From positions 1,463,001 through 1,527,000 of the forward strand of contig JAJFZO010000724.1 in the NCBI GenBank assembly GCA_021397835.1: 64,000 nucleotides of DNA, written 5' to 3'. Below, piece by piece: positions 24,410-37,260 of the stretch. Within the stretch, counting starts at the first letter, position 1; each line of letters opens with the position of its first letter. This stretch comes from Moringa oleifera. Its lineage: Eukaryota; Streptophyta; Magnoliopsida; Brassicales; Moringaceae. The notes under the pieces are model-generated. The model did no database searches, was not told where the DNA came from, and saw only the letters and a program-made list of their open reading frames with translations. The translations under genes and the position numbers were made by a program.

Positions 24410-25712
24410 AACGCGGAACATACCAGACGATCTACTTTGCTCAGTTATGTAAGCAATGGTATATCTATGTCTATAGATCCTTCAGCTTCGAGATGATTGA
24501 GAATATTCCATATTGTTCCCTATTCTTTGTTTGTCTTACTTTATCTTGAAATAGCTATTCTGCACTCTTTTTAATTTGATAATATGGTAGTGCTATATAT
24601 TCTTTTAGCAATATGATTTTTGTTGTGTTCTCTCAATGAGCTGAGTTGTTGGGTGTCTTATGCGAGGTGTAGTGATGTGATGGATAAATCACTTTATCTG
24701 ACAGAGGATGACAGTGGATACAATGTGCATTGTTTATGGTCTTCTGATTATGCTGCACTGAGATAGAAAAAAATAAATAAATAACAAAATCATCTTCATT
24801 GTTCTGTGGGAACCTTCAAATGCATATTTAGCTTAAAAGAAATTAGCATAGCTTGTAAGAGTGCATATGCACTCTTGTGTTCAGCATTTTGTTTATTGAA
24901 TCTACAAGGTTTGGCTGTTTTGTGGTATGGTTATGCCTTGTTTTGGCTATAACGAGTAGCAATCAACTGTATAATTATTTGGTATGCCTGCAGTTTACAT
25001 GGTGGTTACTGGAAAATCTATACTTTATACGTTAACTTCTTGCTGAAAGAATCCTGAGGAGTTGGCTAAGTTTTTTTTTTTTTTTTTTTTTTTTCAGATG
25101 GTTCTTTAGGATGACTATCTCAAAGTAGTAGCAATTTAGGGATGAAACTGAAACAGTTAATATTTTGATTTTGCACCATTAAATGCATCTATTTCATTGA
25201 ATTTTCAGCTGTGGTGAACTGTCACTCTTACCACCTCACAGATTGCTATATGAATGGCCTCCTATAGTTAAAGTTTTGAGCTACTGGTACTGTCATTTAT
25301 GAGCTTGTCTATATTCTGGTGAAGGTACACATCATCTGGGGTAGGCACCTCGCAGCAGTCCATTCATCAGTAATTTTACTAGATTATCAAGACTGCATAT
25401 TAGGTGCATGGGTAATAAGCTTTTTATGACTAAATATGGATGCATATGTAAACTTAAGAGTCCATTAAGATTTGCGCATAATAGTTACACTTTTTATCAG
25501 AGGTACAGCACAAAATGGTACAAAAAGGGGAACAAACTACGTAAAGTAACATGACAGTAGGAAAAGGGGAAGAAATTACTTCTTTTACAGATACAGTTAG
25601 TTACAGGTGTAATTGTAGATATGAGTGGTTTCAATGACTTGTTTGGATTTGGGTCTGGATTCTCTTATAATTTCCAACCTTCTGTTTTTTCTATTTTTCT
25701 GAAGTCTGATTG
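24410..25712. other. 3' flank and intergenic DNA
   Basis: Probable 3' UTR of the preceding gene followed by DNA with no supportable gene. It includes a run of 24 T at 25071-25094. Confidence 0.55.
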
Positions 25713-25713
25713 G

Positions 25714-25779
25714 TTGGGGTTGGGGTTGGGGTTGGGGTTGGGGTTGGGGTTGTGGTTGGAGTTGGAGTTGGAGTTGGAG
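25714..25779 (+). repeat. (TTGGGG)6 TTGTGG (TTGGAG)4 array
   Basis: Six perfect TTGGGG units (25714-25749), one TTGTGG, then four TTGGAG units (25756-25779). The period of six makes a Gly-Leu/Glu-Leu repeat in one plus frame and an Asn-Pro repeat in one minus frame, but neither looks like a gene. Six G4 tracts in a row can form a G-quadruplex. It is not the plant telomere repeat (TTTAGGG). Confidence 0.92.
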
Positions 25780-28313
25780 TTGGTTTTGGTTGATGGAAGG
25801 GTGTGTCTTGTGGTGAAGATAGAGAGTTGATAGGTTTGTTGAGGAACTAAGGTGCTGGGTTTATAGATTCCCACCTCCTGCTCTTCTTTATGCTATTTCA
25901 GGGATATCACTACAGGATTCATGATGTGTTGGATGTTATGGTAAAGAATACCAAATCCAAGTACTAAATTGAAGGTTCTTACTCAGTTGTTGCTTTCTAT
26001 TAGATACTTGATTTGCAGGGTATGTTTGTTCCTAACTTGATTTATGATTATTGATATGCTCAGACGGTGATGCCATGATTGACTATAGGTAATCTTGATC
26101 GGTAAATCACCCGAACTACAACCTGAGGGCTGATATAAATGGGTGTCTCTTTGCAGATGCTTGGGGGCTTCTATAACCATAGCTTTGGTTGTATGATGAA
26201 ATATCTCGAAGGGAGGTCATAAGACAAAAAAAAATGACAATGGAAAAGGAAAATAATGAACATGGACAGTAAAAAATGGAGGCAACCAAACAGAACGGGC
26301 AATATAAGCATGTGGCAATACATGTTTGGTGGCAGTTAGTGGCAAGTGCCTTAGTGGAGACTATTGGAAGCAAATGCCATTGCTTTTGTGTTGTGAGGTA
26401 CTCGGCGGCTAGCAGCAAGTTGCGCAGGTTAGCATAAGGTAGCGACTGTATAAACTGTCAACCTCATTTGCAACTTTATAGAGTCTTTGTGGGCCGATGT
26501 TTCTTAAATTCCACTGCCCACTGCCCATTCTGTGCATCTGATAAATAAAATAATAGAGTATCGGAACTGGTAAAAGACTAGGGGGTGGTCCTGATGATGA
26601 CACGTCTTTATTGTGTGCCCTTTTAATCATGTTGGTGATCACATGCTCCTCTCTCCTTTGCATTTACTCGTGGGACCATAGATAGATGGGTTTGATGTTA
26701 ACGCTGCGACCTCATTGTTGGGTCTACCCATAAATGTAAGTTTTATCTTTGGGTGGCCCATCGTGTCGACTACTCAAACGGCGTGGTTTCCCCAATATAA
26801 CCCATATGGTAGGCAGCATGTGCACCTAGTAACTAGTTTTGGAAGGGTAGAGATGTCTTTTCCTCAATCCTTTAGATGCCCAAGCCTCAGCGCTGGGGAA
26901 AAAGAGAAACAATGTCTACAGGATTGGGTTACTGGATTTTTGCAAGTTGCAATAACGTTCGAAACACTTGTCCTCTCAAACATCCTCTCTATCAGTGTTT
27001 GTACTAAGTCTCCCATAAATGCTTTATCCTTATTACTGCCCTTTTGATGCTTGCAGCCACACATGTTGGACTCACCAGCTTACCAAGCTTACTATTTTTC
27101 TTTTATAACCTTGGGGCTTCGTTGTCAAGCCTTGCAGTTTAAAGTAAGGTAAATTGTAGCTGTACATTCAGCTTGCAGGATCACAGTTCACACTCAATTT
27201 ATTTGAAGCCTACAAGTCCAATTAAAACCATAGCTTGAAAATAACAAACAAACATGTATGTTTTTCTTTTTCTAACTCAAACAATAACTATATCCCAATT
27301 AAACTTATAGTATTTCCCTTTTCAGAGGGTAAAAGCTGTCTTCCGATTTTCTCTTTAATCAAGGGTAGATTTCCTTTAAATTTTGTTTCAGGTTTCACGA
27401 ACAATTATTTTGTTAGGGTTTTGGTGGTTGCAAGGTGGGGCATTCTTACTTGGCGAGGCTAAAATATGAGTTTTTTTTTTTTTTTTCCTTTGTACTTGCC
27501 TGTGCAATGATAGTTAGAAGGAAGAAAAACAAAAGTGTAGTTGGAAACAGTACTAGGCAATAGTGGTGGCCATCTCGACACAGTCTTGTAAAACAGAACT
27601 AGATAACAGGATCTAGTGGAGAGTTTCTTAATTTGGTTTGCAAACAACTGCTCCACCTAACTGATCTGCATTCTGAATTAACATTGATGTTTCTGTTTTG
27701 GACACTTATTGTTCTTCTCCACTGACTGGTGCTGCTTTGGATTAATTGCAAGGATCTCCTGGCTATAGCTCACATTATAATTGTGACAAATTGCAAATTA
27801 ATTATGATTTTGCTGCTAATGTGGTGTATTTTCTTACTGATGCAGCTGCTAAAAAACATTTTCATCTGTCTTATGACAACTGATATATTGTAGTCTTTAT
27901 CATATTGATGACCCTGCTTCCAATGCAAAGGTTGAATGAGATGTTAAGTAAGATTTGGTGTGTTATAAAAACACATGAAACACTGTTAGATGTACAAAAG
28001 AATTTGCCAATGCATTGAAGACAGCTTATATACAACTATCCTGTATTTATCACTTACTCTTGATGCATTAGCTGTTCAGTTGCACACCCTGGCCCCCCTC
28101 ACCTTCCCTCCCAACCCCAACCCTCAATCCAAAAGAGGCAAGGACTTTGTGGGGTTTAAGAGAGGGAGAACAGGTAACAATTTAGTTTACCAACGGATTC
28201 TATTGTAATCTGATGCTTCTCTTAAAAGTATGCTTTGAAGGGCAGGGTTTGATTACCTTAAAGAGTCAGTCTTTCTCTATGCATTAAAGCTTTTAGAGGA
28301 TCATGGATTGTGA

Positions 28314-28354
<41 letters not shown>

Positions 28355-30106
28355 GAGGAAGACAAACATCAAGAGATTCCTAAGAGCACTAAATAAAGCA
28401 AATGAGTTAAGTTTAGACTAGCAAACTTTCAGTTTGGTATAGACTAATTTAGTAACTTTCACTTAGAATTCATTGTATAATGCTTAAAAGCTATCTTCTG
28501 CCACCACAATTTTGCTTTTTATTCTTTGTTACTTACCAGTACACTTTTGGGAATTGCTTCAAATGCTTGAAGTCACCAAGTTGCAATGCATTTAAGTCAA
28601 AGTAGCTGGGAGAGCTTCATCACAGCTACTGCATGAGGGGGACACCTACATAATTTAGTAACTTCTCAGTTTTGGCAAAAATGGAGTGCCAGACATAAAC
28701 CTTTGTGTCTTTCTTTACAATTAAGCAATATAAGTTTACGATTACGCTACAGCTAGGTAATTACTACACACATCATAACGACCTTGAGGATCTTAGCTAG
28801 GCAAAAAGAGTTCTTCAATTTTTTGTTGCTTGTTATTGTGACTCAATTGTGCAGTTTCTTTATTTATCAAAATTCACATGAATAATTGTTACAAGATTGC
28901 TCTCATCAAACCCAAATAGCTAGGAAATTGACGTCGTTGTCTAGTTAAAGAACACAATACAAACCTGGAGTTACCATTTTAAACTTTTGAGGTCACACCT
29001 TAGCTAGCCAGCAATACTGTTTAGTCCATACACAAATCATTGCATATATGTAATTGGTGTAGCTGCTTGAATTCTGTTGGAACAAGCAACAGCAGGAGAA
29101 GAAAAGATCGATATCATGGGAAGACAATATTGACAGCTTCATATGGTTTTCTATTCTACACATCATCAAGATGATCTGGTAGAAAACACATTTCCCAACA
29201 TCAATCAGACAACAGGTCCTAAAAGATTTTATATATAATTCAGTACTTTCTCTGTGGTTTGTTAGTGATTCTTTGAATGATGTTCATTATCACTAAAAAT
29301 CTCTGAGTAGCAGCACAACAGTTTTGATTAGAGGATACACAAATGCCTCGTGATCAGTACTTTTAAGTACCACTGAATTGCGAAGAGCCTTGCCTTGAAT
29401 CTACATATTCTGTGTATCTCTCAACTCAGCTAAAGTAAGCGCACCTCACTCTCTCTCTCTCTCTTTCTCTCTCTTGCAGACAAGTATAAAAGCCAAGGTA
29501 CAAGTAAAAGGTGGGAAAATAAAGGTGGCAGTCTAACTGCCATGTCCCCTCAAGTCCCTTGGAGCAAACAAGGAGGACCCAACCTTTTGAAAGGGTTTGG
29601 TTTTGATATTTAAAAGCTAATGTTTTAGTACTATATAGCCTGTTTAATGATCAAGATTGTGCTCATAGAGTGGTACAAGGAAATGACCCCATGCCTTCAT
29701 ATAGTCCTATATGTATTTTCAACAATGTCGCTCATTGTCACTTTTACTTCCATGTGACCCTATCTCTAAAATCACCTCACAGCCAATAGTCTTCAACCTT
29801 TTGCAACTCAACCTAGGCAGATCAATTCGAATCTCTCACATGGCATGACACAAATCACACGGATCAAATGAATCCTCTTTTCCTTAGCTGGGAGGTTGAT
29901 GGCTCGCTGCTTTCTGACATACATATCTACTAGCTCAGATGTAAGTCTCAAAATAACCATCTCTTTTTCCCTCAGCTTCAGGTCTCTCCAGACAGGAGTT
30001 CCCACATCTCAATTCTTTAAGTAGATAGTATAAGATATCATATAAATTTGATTGGCACACACATACATAAGGACATAAAAATCTATCCCTCTTTTCTCTC
30101 TCTCCC

Positions 30107-30107
<1 letters not shown>
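25780..30107. other. Intergenic DNA, no gene supported
   Basis: Several open frames of 65-110 codons occur (for example 26715-27047 plus, 26116-26418 minus), but none shows a recognisable domain, codon pattern or splice partner. Simple repeats include a TG/TA run at 28314-28354 and a CT run at 29451-29474. Confidence 0.55.
28314..28354. repeat. (TG)n(TA)n microsatellite
   Basis: About nine TG units followed by about eleven TA units. Confidence 0.9.

Positions 30108-30145
<38 letters not shown>
30108..30145. repeat. 38-nt uninterrupted poly-C run
   Basis: CT-rich DNA (30090-30107) leads into 38 consecutive C, then CT-rich DNA again. The minus strand is a 38-nt poly-G. Such a run is rare in plant DNA and could be a real slippage-prone tract or partly an assembly artefact. 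Confidence 0.9.
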
Positions 30146-30147
<2 letters not shown>

Positions 30148-31026
30148 TCTCCTCTTTTCAATTGCATCCAAATTCAATGTGAAGGTGAAAAAAAAGGACA
30201 TACATTAAAGTCTGGCAAGCTATCGATGGAACCACTGCAAAGGCACCATAGTTATATCATTTTCTTTCCGCATTTTTATGCAGAAGATTAAGAGACGTCA
30301 CACATGCAGACATACATACATATGTATGTATATCTCAACATTAGCACCTGATCTCTCTTTCTCTGCCCTCTGTTGCTTAGTATGCATAGAACCCACCTCT
30401 CTCTTCACCCTGCCTGTTCAGAGAACATACAGATATGCATTGCACACGTGTATCTCCACAGACGCTCATCCCCTCCTTGCTAATATTCTTCACAAGTGTG
30501 AAAAATTCTGAGGGAAAACCATATTACATGGAACAAAATTTTGCTTGTATCAAGGAAGGAATCAACGATGATGTATGGCCTAGAATAATAAAAATGAACA
30601 TTGATTCCCATGATGAAATCCTTAATCTGTCCCAACTTCTGTTAGAGTTTAACAGGTACTTCTCTTACCCTCTAAAGCAGCCAAGTAAAAATGCAGAATT
30701 TGCTTTCAAAAATAAGAAAAATGTTTCTGTAAAATGCTTATCAAACAATGCCCTTGTCAGGTAGTGATAGCTGACATGAAAGGGAAAAGAAATCCTGATC
30801 ATCTCTGCTTATGTTATGAAATTACACCATGCTGTTTCACATTAAAAAGCATGTAAGGCGTTTCATTTACATATAGTAATTAATCATACTGAAATCAAGA
30901 TTAGGTTTTTGGGTAGGAAAGGATTGAAGGAAGGCCGGGTGTGTCCTTGAAAATTCTCATTTGCACGACCAAAGATTTCCAGCTTGAGAAAATCTCTCTA
31001 AATATTCTCTTTAAGTTATCAAATTA
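30146..31026. other. Downstream flank of the zinc-finger gene, no other gene seen
   Basis: Open frames here (30278-30511, 30435-30764) have no recognisable protein content. The right part should include the 3' UTR of the minus-strand zinc-finger gene. Confidence 0.5.
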
Positions 31027-31740
31027 TTACAAATGGAGATCCAAACTCACATGGTCTTGCACGCTGGGCTTTGAGTCGTAGACATACCGGCCCTGTGAGC
31101 TCGTTCCACCGGCTAGCTGTACCGACTTCAACTCATGATCATCACCAGTGAACAAGGGCATGGGGTGGGATGATGAATGGTCCCGAGTAAAAGTAGAGCT
31201 GCTGTGCACGGAGGCAGGGATTCGCCAGAGGCCCAGTGGACTCCCATTGATTGGAGTTGTCTGAGAATAGGAGCCATGGCTCCCATAGAACCTACCACCA
31301 CCAATGTTACTGTTCCATGTTGGGTAGCTAACGGCTGGTGTGGGAGCGGACCCTAACCTGTAGTTCATGAGGCCATAGATATGCGCATCCGAGAGGGAAC
31401 CATGCACCATGGCAGACTGAAGATTCTGGCGCTTGGCGTGCTGACGCTCCCTCTTGTGTGCGTTTTGGTGGCCGCCTAAGGCTTGAGAGGTAGGAAAGTT
31501 TCTGAAACAGTAATGGCACTCAAATCTTCGGCTATTGTCTCCGTTTTCGCTGTCTTTCACTATGTCCTCATTAGTCTCCACCTGCTCAGGCTCCTCGCTG
31601 GCGGACACTGCGTCGCCGCTGAAATCTATGCCGAAAAGACGAATACTCTTCTCTTTAACTGGGGCAGGACGGATAAAGGGAAGCTGAGAGAAGGATTCTA
31701 CGTTCATGAAGTCATGAGTTTCCCTTTCAGTCTTGTCCAT
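31027..31740 (-). CDS. Single C2H2 zinc-finger transcription factor, GIS/GIS2/ZFP8 type, EAR repressor
   Basis: An intronless 237-residue protein on the minus strand. The start is set at 31740 because the following residues [20 protein letters not shown] match the N-terminus of plant GIS2/ZFP8-like proteins. The frame is open further upstream to 32052, but that part is low-complexity (proline, serine and lysine runs) and is probably 5' UTR. One C2H2 finger uses C75, C78, H91 and H95, with the plant signature QALGGH at 86-91. The C-terminus SLDLHL (232-237) is an LxLxL EAR motif, typical of recruitment of TOPLESS-type co-repressors. Members of this family act in the nucleus downstream of gibberellin and cytokinin on trichome and related epidermal differentiation. 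That role is known for the family and inferred here. Which paralogue it is cannot be settled by eye. Confidence 0.9.
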   Translation of the reverse strand: MDKTERETHDFMNVESFSQLPFIRPAPVKEKSIRLFGIDFSGDAVSASEEPEQVETNEDIVKDSENGDNSRRFECHYCFRNFPTSQALGGHQNAHKRERQHAKRQNLQSAMVHGSLSDAHIYGLMNYRLGSAPTPAVSYPTWNSNIGGGRFYGSHGSYSQTTPINGSPLGLWRIPASVHSSSTFTRDHSSSHPMPLFTGDDHELKSVQLAGGTSSQGRYVYDSKPSVQDHVSLDLHL

Positions 31741-33388
31741 GAATAGAGAAGAGAGAGTTGGTTTTGGGGTGATGTTTGCAGCAGCAGCAGGAGGAGGAGG
31801 AGGAGAGAATGGAAGAGAAAGAAAGGGAGGTGAAGGAGGGGATGGTATGGAAGAGAAGGGGGTGCGGTGGGGCCTATAAAGAGGTGTGATCCACGGACAA
31901 ATGGGGCTGACCCATATCTGACAGTGAGAGCTGACAAGGCCGCAAGTTCTGGTCAGAAGAGAGTGGCTTTGGCAGTTTAGCTTCTCAAAGTACCATCTTT
32001 GCTTCCTTCCACTTAATTTTTTTTTTTTTTTCCCTTGGAAAGTTCTGTACAAATACCCTCTTCTCTTCTCCTCTCTTTCCTTTATTATTATTTTACCACT
32101 TACCCTAACCCCCCACCCACCGTCATTTTGGAATGCCCCAACTGCCCATCAACATACTTATTCTTTCTTCTTAGTTAAAAAAAGAAAAACACATACTGCA
32201 TCACCAAAATGGCAACTCTTATTCATTCTCCTTATTGTACTATCCTCACCAAACACCAAACAAAATTGTTAAATAGATTTTTAAAAATTATAAATAATAA
32301 TAAAACTTTGAAATTCAGATTTTAAATTTCATATTTTTCAAAAATAATTCTGTGAACAAACATAGAGCAGCTTAACTAGATCTCTATATATAAACTCATA
32401 AAGGCTTATGAATGCTCCCGTAACACCATCAATTATTGCGTCAAAAATCTAATTTGATTACCCAAATTCAAGATATGATGAATGAAATCTATAGAATTAC
32501 AAATACACACTGTTCAAACCCTCACATCCATACTTATTGTAAACACGTTTAATTAGTATTTTCAAGATCAATTAATTCTCATGAATTCAAATATAAGACA
32601 GCATTTATGGATAATCTAGGTCTCTTGGACCCATTGGGAAAAATGCTTCTCTTTAATAAACAATCATCAAATACATTTAGTGTGATTAAAATATAATTTG
32701 TGAATTAAGATACCCGAAACAACACGTAATTAACCATTTCGCTCTCAAACTACTTTTCAAATTATTAATTAATGCACGGAGTATATATCGATCTTCTTTG
32801 AAAATTCATATCCCGCATGTTGTCTCGGTACTCTTTGATGTTAACACTATGGCTAGAGAAATCAATTCGAGCAATGACAGGTTATGAGAAAGTGGGCACA
32901 TATTATGGAAAAGCTAACATCAACGGTATATGACTATGCCCATCCATCAATTGTTTACATTTTAAATGTTTCTTTTGCGTGATGCGCTAGTTTCATCTCA
33001 ATATCAACCAATGTACAGTAATAATACTCCTATTAATTACTGATAGAATAAAAGATGTTAACCCAAATTGCAATTTCATTGAATGATCTAAGAGGGGAAG
33101 CAATATTGATTAAAAAGAAATCAGAATCCATTAAATCAAGAAGATGTGCAGTAGTAATTACAAAAAGGTACGTAAATATAATTCATAACAAGTAATTATA
33201 CCTTCACCACTGTAGTTATTGTGACATGTTATTGTCAATGGTATAATTAACTTTGGAAATAAATAAATTGAAATTCTTTATATATAATTAGTAATCCTCT
33301 CTGTAATTAACTGCATGTACGTGTGTGTATCAGTCAATACCAACGTTTCCTGGTACATAGTAAAATGTAAAAGGAGTATGACAACGCA
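31741..33388. promoter_or_regulatory. 5' UTR and upstream region of the zinc-finger gene
   Basis: From 31741 to about 32050 the minus strand is rich in CT and CTG-like repeats and looks like a leader. Beyond that the DNA is AT-rich. No clear TATA box on the minus strand was fixed and no other gene was seen. Confidence 0.4.
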
Positions 33389-33576
33389 ATGCAATGGGTA
33401 ATAGTTAATGTCGTATTATCTTCGTTCTTTCTCTGTGTCTGTCTCTCTCCAGGACCAGGTACTACTAGTTGGTGCTGCTTCTTTATAGCTGTTGGCTGTG
33501 TTATATTTGCAGCACGGATTCTGCAAAGTGGTCCTCAAGAAAATGTAAAGCTCAGAGATTACACGAATGGAGAGAT

Positions 33577-33579
<3 letters not shown>

Positions 33580-33616
<37 letters not shown>
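33580..33616. repeat. (TA)n microsatellite
   Basis: About 37 bp of TA repeats. Open frames crossing it on both strands are artefacts of the repeat. Confidence 0.9.
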
Positions 33617-33620
<4 letters not shown>

Positions 33621-35172
33621 TCATCTCTCTCTCCGCTGGTAACGAAGTACACTCTCTCTTTTTCTCTTTTATCCCTTCCTTTCCTTTGTTTCTTTCCTTG
33701 CAATTACCCTTCACCCCCCCTCTATTTTTGGATTCTTTTCTCTTTCATTTCCATATCTAATTGCCTCATCCTTAATCTTCTTCTTTTTATTAGTTTTAAT
33801 TTTCGTGCACTCAAGGTTCATGTCAACTTTGTAACAAAGTGATTTTGGCTAACAACTAACGAAAGAAATGGTATACAACATATGGTTTAAAGCCATTTGT
33901 CTTTACACATATCATTAGGGCATCCAGATCTATTATGGGCTCGTAAACATTCAGGACGAAAACAAAACGGGATCCACCCATGTAATTTTGATTACAAAAC
34001 AAACATGGTGGGTTTATGGGTTTTCCCCAATTTTACCTAAACCGATCTTAATTAGCTAAAACTGACCCAGTTAATTTGGTTTTGCAGCAAAAAGAAAGAA
34101 AGAAAGAAATGAAATGATTTTTTGTGATATTGTAAAGGAAGGAGGCTACATCAGTCAATTTATTCTTTCACATGTTTCAAGAACTAACCAGTAGTACTCT
34201 TCAACTTGTCTTTTACCGTGGGTTAGCTCAAAAAGCTCTTCCTTTCCTCTTTGAGGTACTTTAAAGTTTCAAAGAGAGAGAGAGAGAGGTAGGAGGAGGT
34301 AGATTTATGTATGTTGATGTAAAAATAGGGTTTGCATAGTTATTAAGTGGAGCGGTAGATTTGCATGGTTATAGAAGGAAATGGCAATTTGATGATAGTT
34401 TTACGGGAGTGTGTCTGCAGAAAGCAGTCTGCTTTAGTTGTGCATGCTTGACTTAGTTTTGCAATTATTCTCAGCCAGCCCCAACTGCCTCCTCTGTTCA
34501 TAATTCTACCTTTCTTTGCCATCTACAGACAAGTCGCTGTCTTCTCCCTCTCTCTCTCATAATTTCTCGGCCTTTGTCATTTAAGTATGAGAGAGCTTTT
34601 ATTAATTCCCACATTGCTTAGCTTTGGTTTTAATGGAAGTACCCTTTTGACGGATTGCACCATCTCCATCTGTTGAGACTTGAGAGACGACGATCCAGAG
34701 CTGTCTGTGTGGACCTCCCCTTTACACCCAATATTGCCCTTCTCGTTCTGATGAACCCAACCCTAACATCGCCAACCACCCTTCTTCATTTATCGAAACA
34801 CCTTCCAATCTCCTTTGCCATTAAAGTCACATTCATCAGAGCTTTGTGCCTTGGCCTCTTTGGAGGGGACCAGATCTTCGTCATTTTCCAATTCTCCAAT
34901 GCAACTCCACCACTTATATGTATGCAAGTAAAGCCCACTTCATATGTATATAATTATCTGACCATGTGAACCCTAGCTGGTTCAACTTATCCGCCACCAC
35001 CTTCTGGGGTTTGAACTTACTGCCATTAGGTTGAATTAGAAGACTTGTTATCCCATCTTTCATTCATCAGGTATATCTTACAGCCATGCAAAACTCCAAA
35101 GTGACCAACAAAAAGTCGCCATCTTGACAAACCCTAGTTCTCTACAAAGCAGTAATTAAGGTTTTTGGCTTC

Positions 35173-35205
<33 letters not shown>

Positions 35206-36960
35206 AGATGTAGCAATGGCGCGCGATGATGAATATTGGGGGTTGTGGCGCAGGGGTCGGGTCGCTATCTCGTAGTTCCTCATCTTTCTTTCCCATTAGG
35301 TGGCTTGAAAGCAACGTTGCTTCTCAGAACTCATGTCTTGAGCCTCCCACTTTGTTCTCATACACCGCCATCCTGCCTCCTGCAACATGTGTGTGTTCCC
35401 ATTTGTGGACCAAGTAAACCTTAATTCGATGTCTGAGACCTCAACGTATTTTTTATGCTAGCTACATATCAAAGCCCTTGTTTGGAACGAATCATTGGTT
35501 TCAATTAATCACATTGATCCTATTAATTAATACTTATTGTTCCATTTTTCTAAGTTTGATATTCAAACAAATTGGGCTTGGCAAGGGCACGCGCGCACCT
35601 GATAAATGGTTGGTGAGGAAGAAACTCGAAAGAGAAATAATCAATCCTCGTAGAGAAAAGGAGAGAAAAAGAAGAAAAGGAGAAACACGTATACCACACA
35701 AGTCGTCAAATTAATAATCCAATCTTACCTTTTCTTTATCATATGATTGTCAAAAATGCAATGATTCTAAAGGGAAGTACTACTGAATTTTGTGTCGGCC
35801 GTCTCCATTAGTATTGGAATCCAATCAGGATCGAATTTGATAAAGTGGGTTTTACCCGATTAATTAACTCAAGGAAGACAAATTCAACAGCTATATTTAA
35901 TTCGAATTATTCAAAACTTTGAAGTCTTCATGCGTACACGTGTGTCGCACTTTCACATGCACCATGATTAGTACAAAGCACAAGTGTCAAATGGGTATTG
36001 GTGGATGATGTTGTCGGATGAGAAAAATTGAAGAAATTAAGAAGGCGGAATAAGAGAGAAAAGGTGTTGCAGACATTCTCGCTGGAGCTTTCTTCACATG
36101 CCAGTTGAGCATAGAAAACGCCAACCCATGTTTGAGAAGAATTAATTAAGAAGGGGAGATAGAGAGATGGCGTCTTAATTCAAGCAGAAAAGAACAGAAA
36201 GGAAGAATGTGGATGGCAATTGCAAGTGGGGAAGAGAGAGTGAGAGAGAGGCCCACCAGACAGGCCATTTGCCTCTTTGAAAGGATAAATTTAAAAAGCA
36301 TTATTTGCATTTTTTGTAAATATATGTATATACATATATATATATATATAGGTAGGCAATATATAGCTATCATGGGATGGGCTTTCAGAGATTGTAAAGA
36401 AAGAAATGAGCCTTAAAACAGTCAAAATAAGGATAGCTCTGCCTCTTTCAAGTCTTTAAAAGCCTGCCTTTCGGTGGCCATTATCATTGTTGTCTCAAAC
36501 TGAGGGATTTTGGACCACAGCAAACCCTTCTTTTCAGATGTTGCATTTAACCCTCTGGCCCCACGTCTCTATCTTGAGTGAGATTCTCTCTCCCCTTTTT
36601 TAATATAATTAACTAACCTTTTGATCTATTTTTATTGCTAATTAATTAACATAAACATATCCAAAATAAAAAATTTTATTGATTTTATTTTTTTAGTTTT
36701 TTAAAATATAAATATTATTTTTATAATTTAAATAAATATCTCATAAAATCTTAATATTCACTTTATATTATCAATAAAAATTTTATATTTAATAAATAAT
36801 AAATCAAACTTTGATCTATCAATTTAATCTAAATTAAGTCTTAATTCAAATACTTATGAAAAAAATTATTTTTGTTATTAGAATACATCAAAAATAATTC
36901 AAATAAATGTTTAACTCCATTTTGAATCGATCATCCAAATTTCAATAATTTCTAATGCAA

Positions 36961-37260
36961 GATTTATTTTTATAAATTTTTTAAAATTTTGATAGTATAA
37001 ATTTAACAATATATATTTTTAATACTTAAAAAAATTTTAAAATTTTTTTATCGGTAGTTGAAATACTTTTTTATATTTGTAAAAAAATTCAAATCAAAAT
37101 TTGTTCTATAAAACTTTCAATTTGAATATTCTTAATTTTTAAAATTTTTAATAAAATTTAATTTAAATCAAATAAGATAAATCAAGGTTTGATTTTGTCC
37201 CTTTTGAAAATTTGATTAATAAGATAAGAAAAACATTTGACTTTTATGATATATTTACCT
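36961..37260. repeat. Dispersed AT-rich repeat, copy 1
   Basis: It shares an ordered set of blocks with 40061-40320: ATATTTTTA, then ATTTGTAA...AAATTCAAATCAAAATT, then TATAAAACTTTCAATTT, then TTTTTAATAAAATTTAATTTA, then ATCAAGGTTTGATTT. It is likely a degraded transposon family with no coding content. Confidence 0.6.

Noticed and set aside
25714..25779. Interstitial telomere
   Set aside because: The unit is TTGGGG/TTGGAG, whereas the usual plant telomere repeat is TTTAGGG. No TTTAGGG array is nearby.
25621..25874. Open frames encoding Gly-Leu/Glu-Leu (plus) or Asn-Pro (minus) repeats
   Set aside because: They exist only because the TTGGGG/TTGGAG array has a period of six. Flanking residues show no conserved protein.
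26116..26663. Minus-strand open frames of 100 and 84 codons
   Set aside because: Cysteine-rich and hydrophobic low-information peptides with no recognisable motif. Chance frames are likely in this less AT-rich stretch.
26715..27047. 110-codon plus-strand open frame
   Set aside because: No similarity to any family I recognise, no splice partners, and overlapping open frames on the other strand. Kept only as unassigned intergenic DNA.
29935..30201. Minus-strand open frame with a poly-glycine run
   Set aside because: The glycines come from the 38-nt poly-C tract. There is no recognisable domain or gene structure.
31741..32052. N-terminal extension of the zinc-finger protein as coding
   Set aside because: Low-complexity, CT-derived codons. 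Related proteins begin at the [10 protein letters not shown] start.
33389..33760. Open frames on both strands crossing the TA repeat
   Set aside because: Alternating Ile-Tyr tracts are a repeat artefact. No protein signature on either side.
34655..35424. Possible small proteins or a microRNA precursor
   Set aside because: The open frames have no recognisable content and I saw no known plant miRNA sequence or long hairpin by eye. A fold scan would be needed.
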